Shown: piece by piece, positions 1 to 9,047 of the stretch
How positions within the stretch are numbered: position 1 is the stretch's first letter
How the letters are laid out: each line of letters begins with the position of its first letter
Source: Microbacterium galbinum
Lineage (GTDB): Bacteria > Actinomycetota > Actinomycetes > Actinomycetales > Microbacteriaceae
Reading direction: 5' to 3'
Length of the DNA: 64,000 nucleotides
Assembly (NCBI RefSeq): GCF_023091225.1
Contig: NZ_JAHWXM010000001.1
Location: 558,001-622,000 of the forward strand
Made by a program: the position numbers and the translations under genes
Notes under the pieces: generated by a model
Told to the model about the DNA's origin: nothing
The model's database searches: none
The model's input: the letters and a program-made list of their open reading frames with translations, nothing else

Positions 1-334
1 TCAGGATCTCGGGCACGCCCGACAGGTGCACCGCGGTGTAGTTCCACGTCGGCACAGCGGCCACATCGCCGTACCAACCCGGCGAGATGTAACCGTGCGG
101 CCCCTGGAAGACGATGAGGATCTCACCGTCGCCGAGTCCGTGGATGAGGTCATCGGGCCGGCCGACGTGACCCACCACCGTCAGGTCGTCGCTCGCGTCG
201 TCCAGCAGTACGGCGTAGTGCGAGGCGACGAGTCCATCGGCGGTGCTGCTCGTGATCGTGGCCCAGGGATTCGCCCCGATCACGCGACGGATCTCCGCCC
301 GATCGGCGAGAGTGAAGCTGGGATTCTGACGCAT
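1..334 (-). CDS. FMN-binding PaiB-family protein (C-terminus beyond the window)
   Basis: The ATG lies at 334 and about 111 residues are visible before the left edge cuts the gene. The visible part matches the N-terminal flavin-binding fold of PaiB-like proteins: an N-terminal MRQNPSF, GPHGYISPGWY at residues 78-88 and VPTWNY at 94-99. Bacillus PaiB is described as a transcriptional repressor, while many relatives are simply FMN-binding split-barrel proteins, so a regulatory role is only inferred. The gene is followed upstream by nei on the same strand with a 35-nt gap. The C-terminal half cannot be judged. Confidence 0.85.
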   Translation of the reverse strand, partial: MRQNPSFTLADRAEIRRVIGANPWATITSSTADGLVASHYAVLLDDASDDLTVVGHVGRPDDLIHGLGDGEILIVFQGPHGYISPGWYGDVAAVPTWNYTAVHLSGVPEIL

Positions 335-369
335 CCTCCCAGCCTAGGACTCGACTCGATCCCGGGCTC

Positions 370-1368
370 TCACGCCTGGCAGCGCGGGCACCAGTAGAGC
401 TTGCGCGCGCCGATCTCCTCGAGGGCGATCTCGGTACCGCACACGCGACACGGCAGACCCGCGCGGTGGTAGACCCAGTGCCTGTCGTCACGGCTCGCCA
501 TGGCTGCTCGATACCGCTCGGGCGACAGGTCGTCCATCGTCATCATCTGGCCGGTCTCGACGCCGATCGCCAGCAGCCGCACCCAATCGTGCCAGAGGGC
601 ACGCACGACGTCCTCGGGAACGTCACGTCCCGGGGTGTGCGGGTTGAGCCGCTGCCGATAGAGCATCTCGGCGCGGTACACGTTTCCGATGCCGCTCACG
701 ACCGACTGGTCCATCAGCAGGAGGGCGATGACCGTCTGCTTCTTCCGCACTGCGCGGACGAAGCGCTCCTCGTTCTCGACCGGGTCTCCGACGAGCGGGT
801 CCGGTCCGAGCTTCGCGATGGTCGCGAGCATCTCGTCGGGGGTCTGCAGGACGCACGCGGTGGGGCCGCGGAGATCGGCGGCGGTGATGTCGGTCATCAG
901 ACGCAGACGTACCTGCCCGACCACGGGCGGCGGCCACTCCACGCCCTCGTCGGCGAGGCCCTTGGTCTGCTCCGACATGCGCACGTGCACGCGCGTGCGC
1001 CGCGGGGCGCCGATCGATGCGAGCGAGTTCTCTCCGGCGTCGTCGAGGATCTCCTCGTCGATGACCGTGCCGCGCTGGTTGGTCTGCCCCATCCGACCGT
1101 TCGCCGAGGCGATCGTCGGGTCGACGAGGATCTCTCCCGCGAAGTCCCAGGCGCCGTAGAGGCCGAGGTGCACGCGCAGCCACACGTCGCCCTCGGCCTC
1201 GAGGAACATCTGCTTGCCGACGGCCTGCACGCTCACGGCGGATCGGCCGTCGAGAACCGCGGCGCCCTCGGCGAATCGGCCCTGCGGGCTGGCGGCGGAG
1301 AGCGTCTTCCCGATGAAGTTGCGGTCGAACTGGCGCGCGATCCGGTGGACGGAATGACCCTCGGGCAT
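370..1368 (-). CDS. nei: Fpg/Nei-family DNA glycosylase/AP lyase (endonuclease VIII type)
   Basis: A 332-residue base-excision repair enzyme that removes oxidised bases and nicks the abasic site. The mature N-terminus begins Pro2-Glu3 (MPEGHSVHR), the catalytic nucleophile and general acid of the Fpg/Nei family. A conserved lysine sits in the VGKQMFLE segment. The C-terminus ends in a four-cysteine zinc finger (C307, C310, C327, C330; C-x2-C-x16-C-x2-C) that binds the DNA backbone. It is longer than a typical Nei (about 265 residues) because of extra sequence around residues 80-120. It follows rpiB by one nucleotide and is probably cotranscribed with it. Nei rather than Fpg is inferred from the MPEGHSVHR start. 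Confidence 0.9.
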   Translation of the reverse strand: MPEGHSVHRIARQFDRNFIGKTLSAASPQGRFAEGAAVLDGRSAVSVQAVGKQMFLEAEGDVWLRVHLGLYGAWDFAGEILVDPTIASANGRMGQTNQRGTVIDEEILDDAGENSLASIGAPRRTRVHVRMSEQTKGLADEGVEWPPPVVGQVRLRLMTDITAADLRGPTACVLQTPDEMLATIAKLGPDPLVGDPVENEERFVRAVRKKQTVIALLLMDQSVVSGIGNVYRAEMLYRQRLNPHTPGRDVPEDVVRALWHDWVRLLAIGVETGQMMTMDDLSPERYRAAMASRDDRHWVYHRAGLPCRVCGTEIALEEIGARKLYWCPRCQA

Positions 1369-1369
1369 G

Positions 1370-1855
1370 TCAGGCCCGCGGGTCCGGCAGCAGGGAGCCG
1401 TCGCGCTCGAAGTCGGCGATCTGCCCGATCCGACGAACGTGGCGCTCCTCGCCCGAGAAGGGCGTGGCGAGGAAGAGATCGATGAACGACGTGACCTCGT
1501 CGTACGTGTGCTGACGGGCGCCGATCGAGATCACGTTCGCGTCGTTGTGCTCGCGGGCGAGCTCGGCGGTCGACAGGTTCCAGACGAGCGCGGCGCGGAT
1601 GCCCTGCACCTTGTTCGCCGCGATCTGCTCGCCGTTGCCCGACCCGCCGAAGACGATGCCGGCGGCTTCGATCCCCGCGGCCTGGTCCGCGACGACGGCC
1701 TGTGCGGCACGGATGCAGAACGCCGGGTAGTCGTCGAGCGCGTCGTACGCGATCGGCCCATGATCGGTGACATCGTGGCCCGCCGCGCGCAGATGCTCCT
1801 GCAACTGGGTCGAGAACTCGAGACCGGCGTGATCGGTGGCGATGTGGATGCGCAT
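1370..1855 (-). CDS. rpiB: Ribose-5-phosphate isomerase B
   Basis: This 161-residue enzyme interconverts ribose 5-phosphate and ribulose 5-phosphate in the non-oxidative pentose phosphate pathway. It shows the RpiB/LacAB N-terminus MRIHIATDHAG, the GxGNGEQIAANKV segment with GSGNG for phosphate binding, and the C-terminal F-x-GEERHVRR region. An ATG nine bases earlier (1864) is possible, but a TAGAAT hexamer at 1863-1868 overlaps it and sits seven bases before the ATG at 1855, so I take 1855 as a leaderless start. The nei gene follows after one base. Confidence 0.93.
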   Translation of the reverse strand: MRIHIATDHAGLEFSTQLQEHLRAAGHDVTDHGPIAYDALDDYPAFCIRAAQAVVADQAAGIEAAGIVFGGSGNGEQIAANKVQGIRAALVWNLSTAELAREHNDANVISIGARQHTYDEVTSFIDLFLATPFSGEERHVRRIGQIADFERDGSLLPDPRA

Positions 1856-1862
1856 GGCCTTC

Positions 1863-1868
1863 ATTCTA
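1863..1868 (-). promoter_or_regulatory. -10 box (TAGAAT) of a leaderless promoter for rpiB
   Basis: TAGAAT lies seven bases before the ATG at 1855. That is the distance at which transcription would begin on the start codon itself. No Shine-Dalgarno sequence fits this start. Confidence 0.6.
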
Positions 1869-1893
1869 TTGACGCCACCGACATCGTGTCGGA

Positions 1894-3078
1894 CTACGGG
1901 GCGATGCCCGCGGCCGCCGGCTTGAAGCCGGCGCGCACGTTCTCGCAGCAGCCGGGACGGCAGACGTCGAAACCGCCCGGAAGGTCGGTCAGGTGCTGGC
2001 GCTCACTCCGCGGACGCCCCTCGAGACGCTCCTGGATCAGGTCGACGATCCCGGCGACGAACGTGGGCGACACACCCGGGGTGGGCGTGCGGGTGAAGGC
2101 GAGTCCCGCTTCCTCCGCCGCTTCCTTGGCCTCGGTGTCGAGGTCCCAGAGCACCTCCATGTGGTCGCTCATGAAGCCCAGCGGAACGACGGCGACGGCC
2201 CGGCGTCCGCGCCCGGGCAGCTCGGCGATGACGTCGCACACGTCGGGGTCGAGCCACGGCTGCGATGGGGGGCCCGAGCGCGACTGGTAGACGAGCTCCC
2301 ACGACACACCGGCACCGGTCGGCAGCGTCTGCAGCACGCGGTCCATCACCCAGGCCGCGACGGCCTCGTGCTGCGCCGCGTACGCGCCGCCCTCACCCCA
2401 GTCGATGTCGCGCGCGCCGGAGCGCTGCGCGTCCTCCGTCGGGATGCTGTGCGTGGAGAACAGGATCTGGATGTCGGATGCCGCGATCCCGTCGGCGAGG
2501 AAGCCCTCGATCGCTTCGCGGACGCCGGTCTCGAAGGCGTCGACGAATCCGGGGTGGTCGTAGAACGGGCGGATCTTGTCGATCGTGACGCTGTCACCGA
2601 GGCCGGTCTCCTGCAGAACGCCCGCGAAGTCCTCGCGGTACTGCCGGCAGCTCGAGAACGAGCTGTACGCGCTCGTCGCGAAGGCGAGCAGCGTCGAGTG
2701 ACCGTTGTCGGATGCCGTCGTCACCGCGTCCGCGAGATACGGCGTCCAGTTGCGGTTGCCCCAGTACACGGGCAGATCGATGCCCCGCGCGGCGAGTTCG
2801 GCTTCGAGCGCCGCCTTGAGCGCGCGGTTCTGGCCGTTGATCGGACTCACGCCGCCGAAGTGACGGTAGTGATGTGCGACCTCTTCGAGCCGCTCGTCGG
2901 GGATGCCGCGCCCTCGCGTCACATTGCGCAGGAAGGGGATCACGTCCTCCTGCCCCTCCGGTCCGCCGAAGCCGGCGAGGAGGATCCCGTCGTAGGCGAC
3001 GGGGGTCGTGACGATGGCTGCACCTCCGGCCGCGGCAGCAGAGGCAAAGGGGACGACTACGGGTTCGATCGCGCTCAC
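1894..3078 (-). CDS. hemH: Ferrochelatase (probably coproporphyrin III ferrochelatase)
   Basis: A 394-residue enzyme that inserts Fe(II) into a porphyrin; in Actinobacteria the substrate is coproporphyrin III (the CpfC role), followed by decarboxylation. Visible family features are LLAGFGGPEGQEDV near residue 32, the TSAYSSFSSCRQYRED segment near 135-150, and HMEVLWDLDTEA with the conserved glutamate near 308-320. C-terminal cysteines in the CRPGCC motif, plus the cysteine in SSCRQ, resemble the [2Fe-2S] ligands known in mycobacterial ferrochelatase, though the spacing differs. The start is GTG at 3078, preceded directly by AGGAGG with no spacer, which is unusual. The protein has about 30 residues before the family core. 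The gene is divergent from pepN. Confidence 0.92.
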   Translation of the reverse strand: MSAIEPVVVPFASAAAAGGAAIVTTPVAYDGILLAGFGGPEGQEDVIPFLRNVTRGRGIPDERLEEVAHHYRHFGGVSPINGQNRALKAALEAELAARGIDLPVYWGNRNWTPYLADAVTTASDNGHSTLLAFATSAYSSFSSCRQYREDFAGVLQETGLGDSVTIDKIRPFYDHPGFVDAFETGVREAIEGFLADGIAASDIQILFSTHSIPTEDAQRSGARDIDWGEGGAYAAQHEAVAAWVMDRVLQTLPTGAGVSWELVYQSRSGPPSQPWLDPDVCDVIAELPGRGRRAVAVVPLGFMSDHMEVLWDLDTEAKEAAEEAGLAFTRTPTPGVSPTFVAGIVDLIQERLEGRPRSERQHLTDLPGGFDVCRPGCCENVRAGFKPAAAGIAP

Positions 3079-3126
3079 CCTCCTATCCTTTCACCTCGAC
3101 GGAGTGGCGAGGGTCGCGCGCTGGCG

Positions 3127-3132
3127 TAGTCT
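3127..3132 (+). promoter_or_regulatory. -10 box (TAGTCT) upstream of pepN
   Basis: TAGTCT predicts transcription starting near 3138-3140. That gives a leader of about 63 nt to the GTG at 3202, which has GGGAG as its ribosome binding site. An ATG at 3136 is too close to the hexamer to be used. Confidence 0.4.
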
Positions 3133-3201
3133 GTCATGGTTGCCGTCGGCGCCAACTGCGCCATTCCCCGGCGACGACCCCTCACCCCTGGGAGTAAAGC
3201 T

Positions 3202-5754
3202 GTGCCTGGAGAGAACCTCACCCGTATCGAAGCGCAGGAGCGTCGCGACGTCGTCGGCACCGAGTCGTACGACATCGCACTCGACCTGACGAAGGGCGCC
3301 GAGATCTTCGGATCCCGGAGCGTCGTCCGCTTCACCGCGACGCCCGACAGCTTCACGTTCATCGACCTGATCGCGCGCGATGTGCGCGAGATCTCGCTCA
3401 ACGGCGAGCAGCTCGACCCGAACGAGGTCTTTGCGGACTCGCGCATCACCCTCACGGGCCTGCAGGCCGAGAACGTGCTGGTCGTCGACGCCGACTGCCT
3501 CTACACGAACACGGGCGAGGGCCTGCACCGCTTCGTCGATCCCGTCGACGGCGAGGTCTACCTCTACTCCCAGTTCGAGGTGCCCGACTCCCGTCGCGTG
3601 TTCGCGGTGTTCGAGCAGCCCGATCTGAAGGCCACGTTCCAGTTCACGATCACGGCGCCCGCCGCCTGGAAGGTGATCTCGAACTCCCCCACGCCCGAGC
3701 CCATCGTGCACGACGACGACGTCACCGCGACCTGGGGCTTCGAGCCGACCCCCCGCATCTCCTCGTACATCACGGCCCTGATCGCCGGCCCGTACGAGTC
3801 GACCTTCTCCGAGCTCACGAGCGCATCCGGCCGCGTCATCCCCCTCGGTGTCTACGGACGCAAGAGCCTCTGGCAGCACCTCGACGCCGACTACATCTTC
3901 GACAAGACCCGTGAGGGCTTCGCCTATTACGAGTCCAAGTTCGGCGTTCCCTACCCGTTCGCCAAGTACGACCAGCTCTTCGTGCCGGAGTTCAACGCCG
4001 GAGCCATGGAGAACGCCGGCGCTGTCACCTTCACCGAGACCTACGTCTTCCGCAGCAAGGTGACGGATGCCGTGAAGGAGCGTCGTGTCGTCACGATCCT
4101 CCACGAGCTCGCACACATGTGGTTCGGCGATCTGGTGACCATGAAGTGGTGGAACGACCTCTGGCTGAACGAGTCGTTCGCCGAGTGGGCGTCAACCATC
4201 GCGACCGCCGAAGCCACGGAGTGGACCGAGGCATGGACGACCTTCAACGCGATGGAGAAGACCTGGGCGTACCGCCAGGACCAGCTCCCGTCGACGCACC
4301 CGATCGTCGCCGAGATCAACGACCTCGAGGACGTACAGGTCAACTTCGACGGCATCACGTACGCCAAGGGCGGCTCCGTGCTCAAGCAGCTCGCCGCGTG
4401 GGTGGGCATCGAGGCCTTCTTCGCCGGTGTCTCGCAGTACTTCCAGAAGCACTCGTGGGGCAACACCGAGCTGAGCGATCTGCTCGTCGAGCTCGAGGCC
4501 ACCAGCGGACGCGACCTGAGCACGTGGTCGAAGAAATGGCTCGAGACCGCGGGGGTCAACACCCTCGAGCCCGTCATCGCGGAGGACGGCAACGGCACGA
4601 TCTCGCGCTTCGCCGTGACGCAGACCGCCCCGGCCGACTACCCGACGATCCGCCCGCACCGTCTGGGCATCGGGTTCTACAACCTGACCGACGGTGCACT
4701 CAGCCGCACGCACTACGTCGAGGTCGACGTCGACGGCGATCGCACCGAGGTGCCGGAGCTGCAGGGCCTGGCCCAGCCCGACCTCGTGCTGCTGAACGAC
4801 CAGGACCTCGCCTACGCGAAGATCCGCCTCGACGAGCGCTCGCTCGCCACGGCGATCGCGCACCTCGCCGACATCCACGATCCGCTCGCGCGCTCGCTCG
4901 TCTGGGGTGCGGCGTGGGATCAGACCCGCGACGCCGAGAGCGCGGCATCCGACTACATCGATCTCGTGCTCGGCAACATCGGCCGGGAGAGCGAGTCGAC
5001 GACCGTGCGCACGACGCTCGCGCAGCTGCGCACGGCGGCGACGCTCTACGTCGCGCCCGAGGAGCGCGACGCGGCGCGACTCAAGGTCGCCGACGGCCTC
5101 TGGGCACTCGCCGAGTCGGCCGAGTCCGGCAGCGACAGCCAACTGCAGTTCGTCACCGCCTTCGCCACCTCTCTCGTGACGCCGGAGCACGCGGGCATCG
5201 TCGGTCGCCTGCGCTCGGGCGAGGAGACGCTGCCCGGTCTCGAGATCGATGCCGACCTGAGCTGGCAGCTGCTGGTGGGCCTCGCGACCATCGGGGCCAC
5301 GGATGCCGCGACGATCGACGCCGCTCTCGCCGCGGACAACACCTCCAAGGGTGGCGAGTTCGCCGCGCAGGCACGTGCGGCTCTCCCCGACGTCGCATCC
5401 AAGAAGGCGGCGTGGGCCTCTCTCGTCGACCGTGACGATGCCCCGAACACGATCGTCCGCTCCGCGGCTCTCGGCTTCGTGCACCCCGCGGGTGCCGAAG
5501 CTCTCCGCGAGTTCGTCGGGCCGTACTTCGAGATGCTCCTCCCCGTGTGGGAGTCGCGCACCTATCAGATCGCGCAGTACCTCGTGACGGGTCTGTTCCC
5601 GACGGCACTGGCCGATGTCGCTCTTCGCGACGCGACGCGCGCGTGGCTGTCCGAGCATCAGGATGCGGCGCCGGCGCTGCGCCGCCTCGTGCTCGAGAAC
5701 CTCGCCGACGTCGAGCGCGCGCTCACCGCGCAGTCCCGCGACAGCGACGACTGA
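3202..5754 (+). CDS. pepN: Aminopeptidase N (M1 family zinc metallopeptidase)
   Basis: A cytoplasmic M1 aminopeptidase of 850 residues that removes N-terminal amino acids from peptides. It carries the GAMEN exopeptidase motif at about residues 267-271, the zinc site HELAH at 301-305 and the third ligand Glu324 in NESFAEW, exactly the HExxH-x18-E spacing. A long helical ERAP1-like C-terminal domain follows. I chose GTG 3202 (PGENLTRIEAQERR) because GGGAG precedes it by seven bases and actinobacterial PepN proteins begin in this way; an in-frame ATG at 3136 would add 22 non-conserved residues. A G+C-rich hairpin follows the stop. Confidence 0.95.
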   Translation: MPGENLTRIEAQERRDVVGTESYDIALDLTKGAEIFGSRSVVRFTATPDSFTFIDLIARDVREISLNGEQLDPNEVFADSRITLTGLQAENVLVVDADCLYTNTGEGLHRFVDPVDGEVYLYSQFEVPDSRRVFAVFEQPDLKATFQFTITAPAAWKVISNSPTPEPIVHDDDVTATWGFEPTPRISSYITALIAGPYESTFSELTSASGRVIPLGVYGRKSLWQHLDADYIFDKTREGFAYYESKFGVPYPFAKYDQLFVPEFNAGAMENAGAVTFTETYVFRSKVTDAVKERRVVTILHELAHMWFGDLVTMKWWNDLWLNESFAEWASTIATAEATEWTEAWTTFNAMEKTWAYRQDQLPSTHPIVAEINDLEDVQVNFDGITYAKGGSVLKQLAAWVGIEAFFAGVSQYFQKHSWGNTELSDLLVELEATSGRDLSTWSKKWLETAGVNTLEPVIAEDGNGTISRFAVTQTAPADYPTIRPHRLGIGFYNLTDGALSRTHYVEVDVDGDRTEVPELQGLAQPDLVLLNDQDLAYAKIRLDERSLATAIAHLADIHDPLARSLVWGAAWDQTRDAESAASDYIDLVLGNIGRESESTTVRTTLAQLRTAATLYVAPEERDAARLKVADGLWALAESAESGSDSQLQFVTAFATSLVTPEHAGIVGRLRSGEETLPGLEIDADLSWQLLVGLATIGATDAATIDAALAADNTSKGGEFAAQARAALPDVASKKAAWASLVDRDDAPNTIVRSAALGFVHPAGAEALREFVGPYFEMLLPVWESRTYQIAQYLVTGLFPTALADVALRDATRAWLSEHQDAAPALRRLVLENLADVERALTAQSRDSDD

Positions 5755-5767
5755 GCGTCTGCGGGAC

Positions 5768-5810
5768 GGGGCCCGGGGTGCGTCTGACGACGTCGCCCCG
5801 GGCCCCTTCT
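5768..5810 (+). terminator. Intrinsic terminator of pepN
   Basis: Eleven perfectly paired bases (5768-5778 with 5796-5806) enclose a 17-base loop that itself can form a short inner stem. TTCT follows. The hairpin lies 14 bases after the pepN stop and before the mscS promoter. Confidence 0.7.
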
Positions 5811-5840
5811 CGTACCCAGCCCGCACCGAGACCCGATCGC

Positions 5841-5846
5841 TAGAAT
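5841..5846 (+). promoter_or_regulatory. -10 box (TAGAAT) of a leaderless promoter for mscS
   Basis: TAGAAT is eight bases before the ATG at 5855, and no Shine-Dalgarno sequence lies between. It would drive the mscS-haemoglobin-FAD dehydrogenase operon. Confidence 0.6.
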
Positions 5847-5854
5847 CGGTGGCG

Positions 5855-6931
5855 ATGATCATTCCGTTCGAGAACACCGATCCCGTCGAGCCGACCGACG
5901 TCCCCGCGATCTGGGAGGAGACGCTCCGCGTGTTGGGGATCGTCGGAGGCAAAGCACTCCTGGTCGCGATCATCATCGTGAGCTGCGTGCTCATCGCCCT
6001 CGTGCTGCGCGTGGTCATCCGTCGGGTCGTGCACCGCATCGTCGACAGCGCGAAGAACAAGGCATCCGTAGACGACACGCAGGCCCTGGAACGCTCACCG
6101 CTCGCCGACATGCGCCTCGTGCAGCGCACACGCACCCTGGGGTCGATCCTCCAGAACATCGTGAACGTGATGCTGGTGATCATCGCGCTCGTGCTCATCG
6201 TGAACGCGATCGACAACAGCCTGCTCGGCTCCCTGACGTTGCTGACCGCCGCGGTCGGTGCCGGCCTCGGTTTCGGCGCCCAGAACATCGTCAAGGACGT
6301 GCTGAACGGCATCTTCCTCGTCGCCGAGGATCAGATCGGCATCGGCGACGTCGTCGACCTCGGTCTCGCGACCGGCGTGGTCGAGTACGTGAGCGTGCGC
6401 ATCACGCAGGTGCGCGATGTCAACGGCACCCTCTGGTACGTGCGCAACGGCGAGGTCCTGCGCATCGGCAACATGTCGCAGGGCTGGGCCCGCGCGATCA
6501 TCGACATCGGCGTGCCCGTCGACTCCGATCTCGAAGTGGTCGAGCAAACGATGCTCGACACCGCCCTCGCCCTCGCGAAGGACCCGAAGTGGCGCACCCG
6601 GATCGTCGAGAAGCCCGAGCTGTGGGGCCTGGAATCGATCGAGGGCGACGCCCTCGTCGTGCGCATCGTGATCAAGGCCCGCGCGAACGCGAAGGACGAC
6701 GTCGCTCAGGAGCTGCGCAAGCGTCTGCGCTCGGCACTGGCCGAGAAGGAGATCGCGATCCCCCGCATGCACGCCGTGATCCCCACCGGCCTCGACGGAG
6801 CGCGACGCGTACGCGGAGCGAATCCCCCCAAGACGCGTCCGAACGCCGTGACCGGCGTTCCGGTGATCCCCGACCGCGGGATCTGGCGGCGCAAGAAGCC
6901 CACCACGGGCGACGGGAGCACGGACAAGTGA
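5855..6931 (+). CDS. MscS-family mechanosensitive ion channel
   Basis: A 358-residue small-conductance mechanosensitive channel homologue, expected in the cytoplasmic membrane as an osmotic release valve. Hydrophobic segments run at about residues 25-50, 100-120 and 122-145. The third contains the Gly/Ala-rich pore helix ([20 protein letters not shown]), which is diagnostic for MscS. The beta domain follows ([13 protein letters not shown], then the [16 protein letters not shown] region). The C-terminal 50 residues are basic and poorly conserved. The ATG at 5855 follows a TAGAAT hexamer. The stop overlaps the haemoglobin start by four bases (GTGA), so the two are translationally coupled. Confidence 0.93.
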   Translation: MIIPFENTDPVEPTDVPAIWEETLRVLGIVGGKALLVAIIIVSCVLIALVLRVVIRRVVHRIVDSAKNKASVDDTQALERSPLADMRLVQRTRTLGSILQNIVNVMLVIIALVLIVNAIDNSLLGSLTLLTAAVGAGLGFGAQNIVKDVLNGIFLVAEDQIGIGDVVDLGLATGVVEYVSVRITQVRDVNGTLWYVRNGEVLRIGNMSQGWARAIIDIGVPVDSDLEVVEQTMLDTALALAKDPKWRTRIVEKPELWGLESIEGDALVVRIVIKARANAKDDVAQELRKRLRSALAEKEIAIPRMHAVIPTGLDGARRVRGANPPKTRPNAVTGVPVIPDRGIWRRKKPTTGDGSTDK

Positions 6932-7377
6932 CGTTCTACGACGAGGTCGGCGGCCGCGAGACGTTCGCGAAGATCGTCTCGGTCTTCTACCGCGAGGTCG
7001 CGATCGATCCGGTGCTGAAGCCCATGTACCCCGAGGAGGATCTCGGTCCCGCGGAAGAGCGGCTGCTGCTGTTCCTCGAGCAGTACTGGGGAGGGCCCAC
7101 CACGTACGGGGAGACCCGTGGGCACCCGCGGCTGCGCATGCGCCACATGCCGTTCCACGTCGACCCCGACGCCCGCGATCGTTGGCTCCGCTGCATGCGC
7201 ACCGCCGTCGACGAGGCGGAGTTGTCGCCTCTGCACGAATCCACGCTCTGGGACTACCTCGAGCGCGCCGCATATGCCATGGTGAACACGTTCGAGCCGT
7301 CGGGAATCGGTGCCGGCGCCGACGGACGCCCCACGCTCGAGACCCGCTCACGTCAGGAATCAACGGAGACACCATGA
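6928..7377 (+). CDS. glbO: Group II truncated haemoglobin (trHbO type)
   Basis: A 149-residue 2-over-2 globin likely to bind O2/NO and act in oxygen chemistry or nitrosative stress defence. The N-terminal [20 protein letters not shown] gives the A and B helices with a Tyr at the B10 region. [21 protein letters not shown] carries the heme-pocket segment, with the proximal His in [10 protein letters not shown] Trp in RDRWL fits the G8 Trp of trHbO. It starts with GTG overlapping the mscS stop and ends overlapping the next gene's ATG (ATGA), so channel, globin and flavoprotein form one tightly packed operon. Confidence 0.92.
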   Translation: MTFYDEVGGRETFAKIVSVFYREVAIDPVLKPMYPEEDLGPAEERLLLFLEQYWGGPTTYGETRGHPRLRMRHMPFHVDPDARDRWLRCMRTAVDEAELSPLHESTLWDYLERAAYAMVNTFEPSGIGAGADGRPTLETRSRQESTETP

Positions 7378-9032
7378 CGAACTCACCCCTGTCCACGGAT
7401 GTCCTGGTGATCGGATGGGGGTTGGCCGGACTCGTCGCCGCTTCCGAGGCGCTCGACGCCGGTCGCCGCGTCGTGCTCATCGATCAGGAGCCGCGCACGA
7501 ACCTCGGCGGACAGGCGTGGTGGTCGTTCGGCGGACTGTTCTTCATCGATTCCCCCGAGCAGCGACGCCTCGGCATCCGCGACTCGATCGAGCTCGCGAC
7601 GCAGGACTGGTTCGGCTCCGCCGGTTTCGACCGCCCGGAGGACGAGTGGCCGCGCCGATGGGCGGAGGCCTACCTGCAGTTCGCTGCCGGGGAGAAGCGC
7701 GCCTGGCTGCGCGAACGGGGCGTCGGCTTCTTCCCCGTCGTGGGATGGGCGGAACGCGGAGGGTATGGAGCGATCGGCCCCGGAAACTCCGTGCCGCGTT
7801 TCCACATCACCTGGGGCACGGGCCCCGGAGTGGTCGCTCCCTTCGCGGCCCGGGTCGAACAGGGCGAGCGCGAGGGGCGGCTCACCGTCTTGCCCCGCCA
7901 TCGCGTCACCGCACTCTTCACGGCCGACGGCGCCGTATCGGGTGCACGCGGCGACATCCTCGCCTCGAACGGCGAAGAGCGCGGCATCCCCTCCTCCCGA
8001 GAGATCGTCGGCGACTTCGAGATCCGTGCGGGCGCGACGATCGTGGCCTCGGGCGGCATCGGCGGCAACCACGATCTGGTGCGTGCGGCCTGGCCCGAGC
8101 GGCTCGGCACTCCCCCGGCCCACATGCTCACCGGGGTGCCCGCCTACGTCGACGGTTCGATGCAGCGCGTCTCCGCCGAGGCCGGCGCCCGGCTGATCAA
8201 CGGCGACCGCATGTGGCACTACGTCGAGGGCATCACGAACTGGGATCCGGTCTGGCCGTCGCACGGCATCCGCATCCTCCCCGGTCCCTCATCGCTCTGG
8301 CTCGATGCGACCGGATCGCGCCTTCCCGTACCGCTGTATCCGGGCTTCGACACGCTCGGCACCCTGGCTCACCTGCGCACGACGGGCCATGACCACTCGT
8401 GGTTCGTGACCTCCCGTCAGATCATCGAGAAGGAGTTCGCGCTCTCCGGGAGCGAGCAGAACCCGGACCTCACCGGTAAGGACGTCGGGCTGCTGCTGAA
8501 GTCGCGTCTCGCCAAGGGACCGACGGGCCCCGTCCAGTCGTTCCTCGATGAGGGCGCTGACTTCATCGTCGAGAACGATCTCGAGTCGTTGCTCGAGCAG
8601 ATGCAGGCGCATCCGGGCGGAGAACACCTCGACATCGACACCGTGCGGCGCGAGGTGCAGGCGCGTGATCGGGAGATCGAGAACGAGTTCACCAAGGATG
8701 CCCAGATCGGCATGCTCCGCTCGATGCGCAGCTACCGCGGCGACAAGCTCATCCGCACAGCCGCACCGCATCGTCTGCAGGACCCGTCCGCCGGCCCCAT
8801 GGTCGCCGTGAAGCTCCATGTGCTCACCCGCAAGTCGCTCGGAGGCATCCAGACCGATCTCGACGGGCGTGCGCTCGACGGCCAGGGCTCTGCCATCCCC
8901 GGTCTCTTCGCGGCAGGCGAGGCGAGCGGCTTCGGCGGCGGTGGCGTGCACGGCTATCGCGCGCTCGAAGGGACGTTCCTGGGCGGCTGCCTGTTCTCCG
9001 GACGGCAGGCAGGACGCGCCGCGGCGCGATGA
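7374..9032 (+). CDS. FAD-binding dehydrogenase (fumarate reductase/KSTD-like family)
   Basis: A 552-residue flavoprotein of the FAD-binding-2 superfamily. The ADP-binding Rossmann motif is at residues 9-20 ([15 protein letters not shown]; GxGxxG in variant form GWGLAG), followed by the acidic VVLIDQEP strand end. The FAD-linked C-terminal motif [20 protein letters not shown] closes the domain. Relatives reduce or desaturate substrates such as 3-ketosteroids or fumarate; the substrate here is unknown. Residues 150-330 form the substrate-binding cap. The ATG overlaps the globin stop. Coupling to a globin suggests oxygen- or flavin-dependent redox chemistry, but this is inference. Confidence 0.85.
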   Translation: MTNSPLSTDVLVIGWGLAGLVAASEALDAGRRVVLIDQEPRTNLGGQAWWSFGGLFFIDSPEQRRLGIRDSIELATQDWFGSAGFDRPEDEWPRRWAEAYLQFAAGEKRAWLRERGVGFFPVVGWAERGGYGAIGPGNSVPRFHITWGTGPGVVAPFAARVEQGEREGRLTVLPRHRVTALFTADGAVSGARGDILASNGEERGIPSSREIVGDFEIRAGATIVASGGIGGNHDLVRAAWPERLGTPPAHMLTGVPAYVDGSMQRVSAEAGARLINGDRMWHYVEGITNWDPVWPSHGIRILPGPSSLWLDATGSRLPVPLYPGFDTLGTLAHLRTTGHDHSWFVTSRQIIEKEFALSGSEQNPDLTGKDVGLLLKSRLAKGPTGPVQSFLDEGADFIVENDLESLLEQMQAHPGGEHLDIDTVRREVQARDREIENEFTKDAQIGMLRSMRSYRGDKLIRTAAPHRLQDPSAGPMVAVKLHVLTRKSLGGIQTDLDGRALDGQGSAIPGLFAAGEASGFGGGGVHGYRALEGTFLGGCLFSGRQAGRAAAR

Positions 9033-9047
9033 GCCGGCAGCCGGCGG

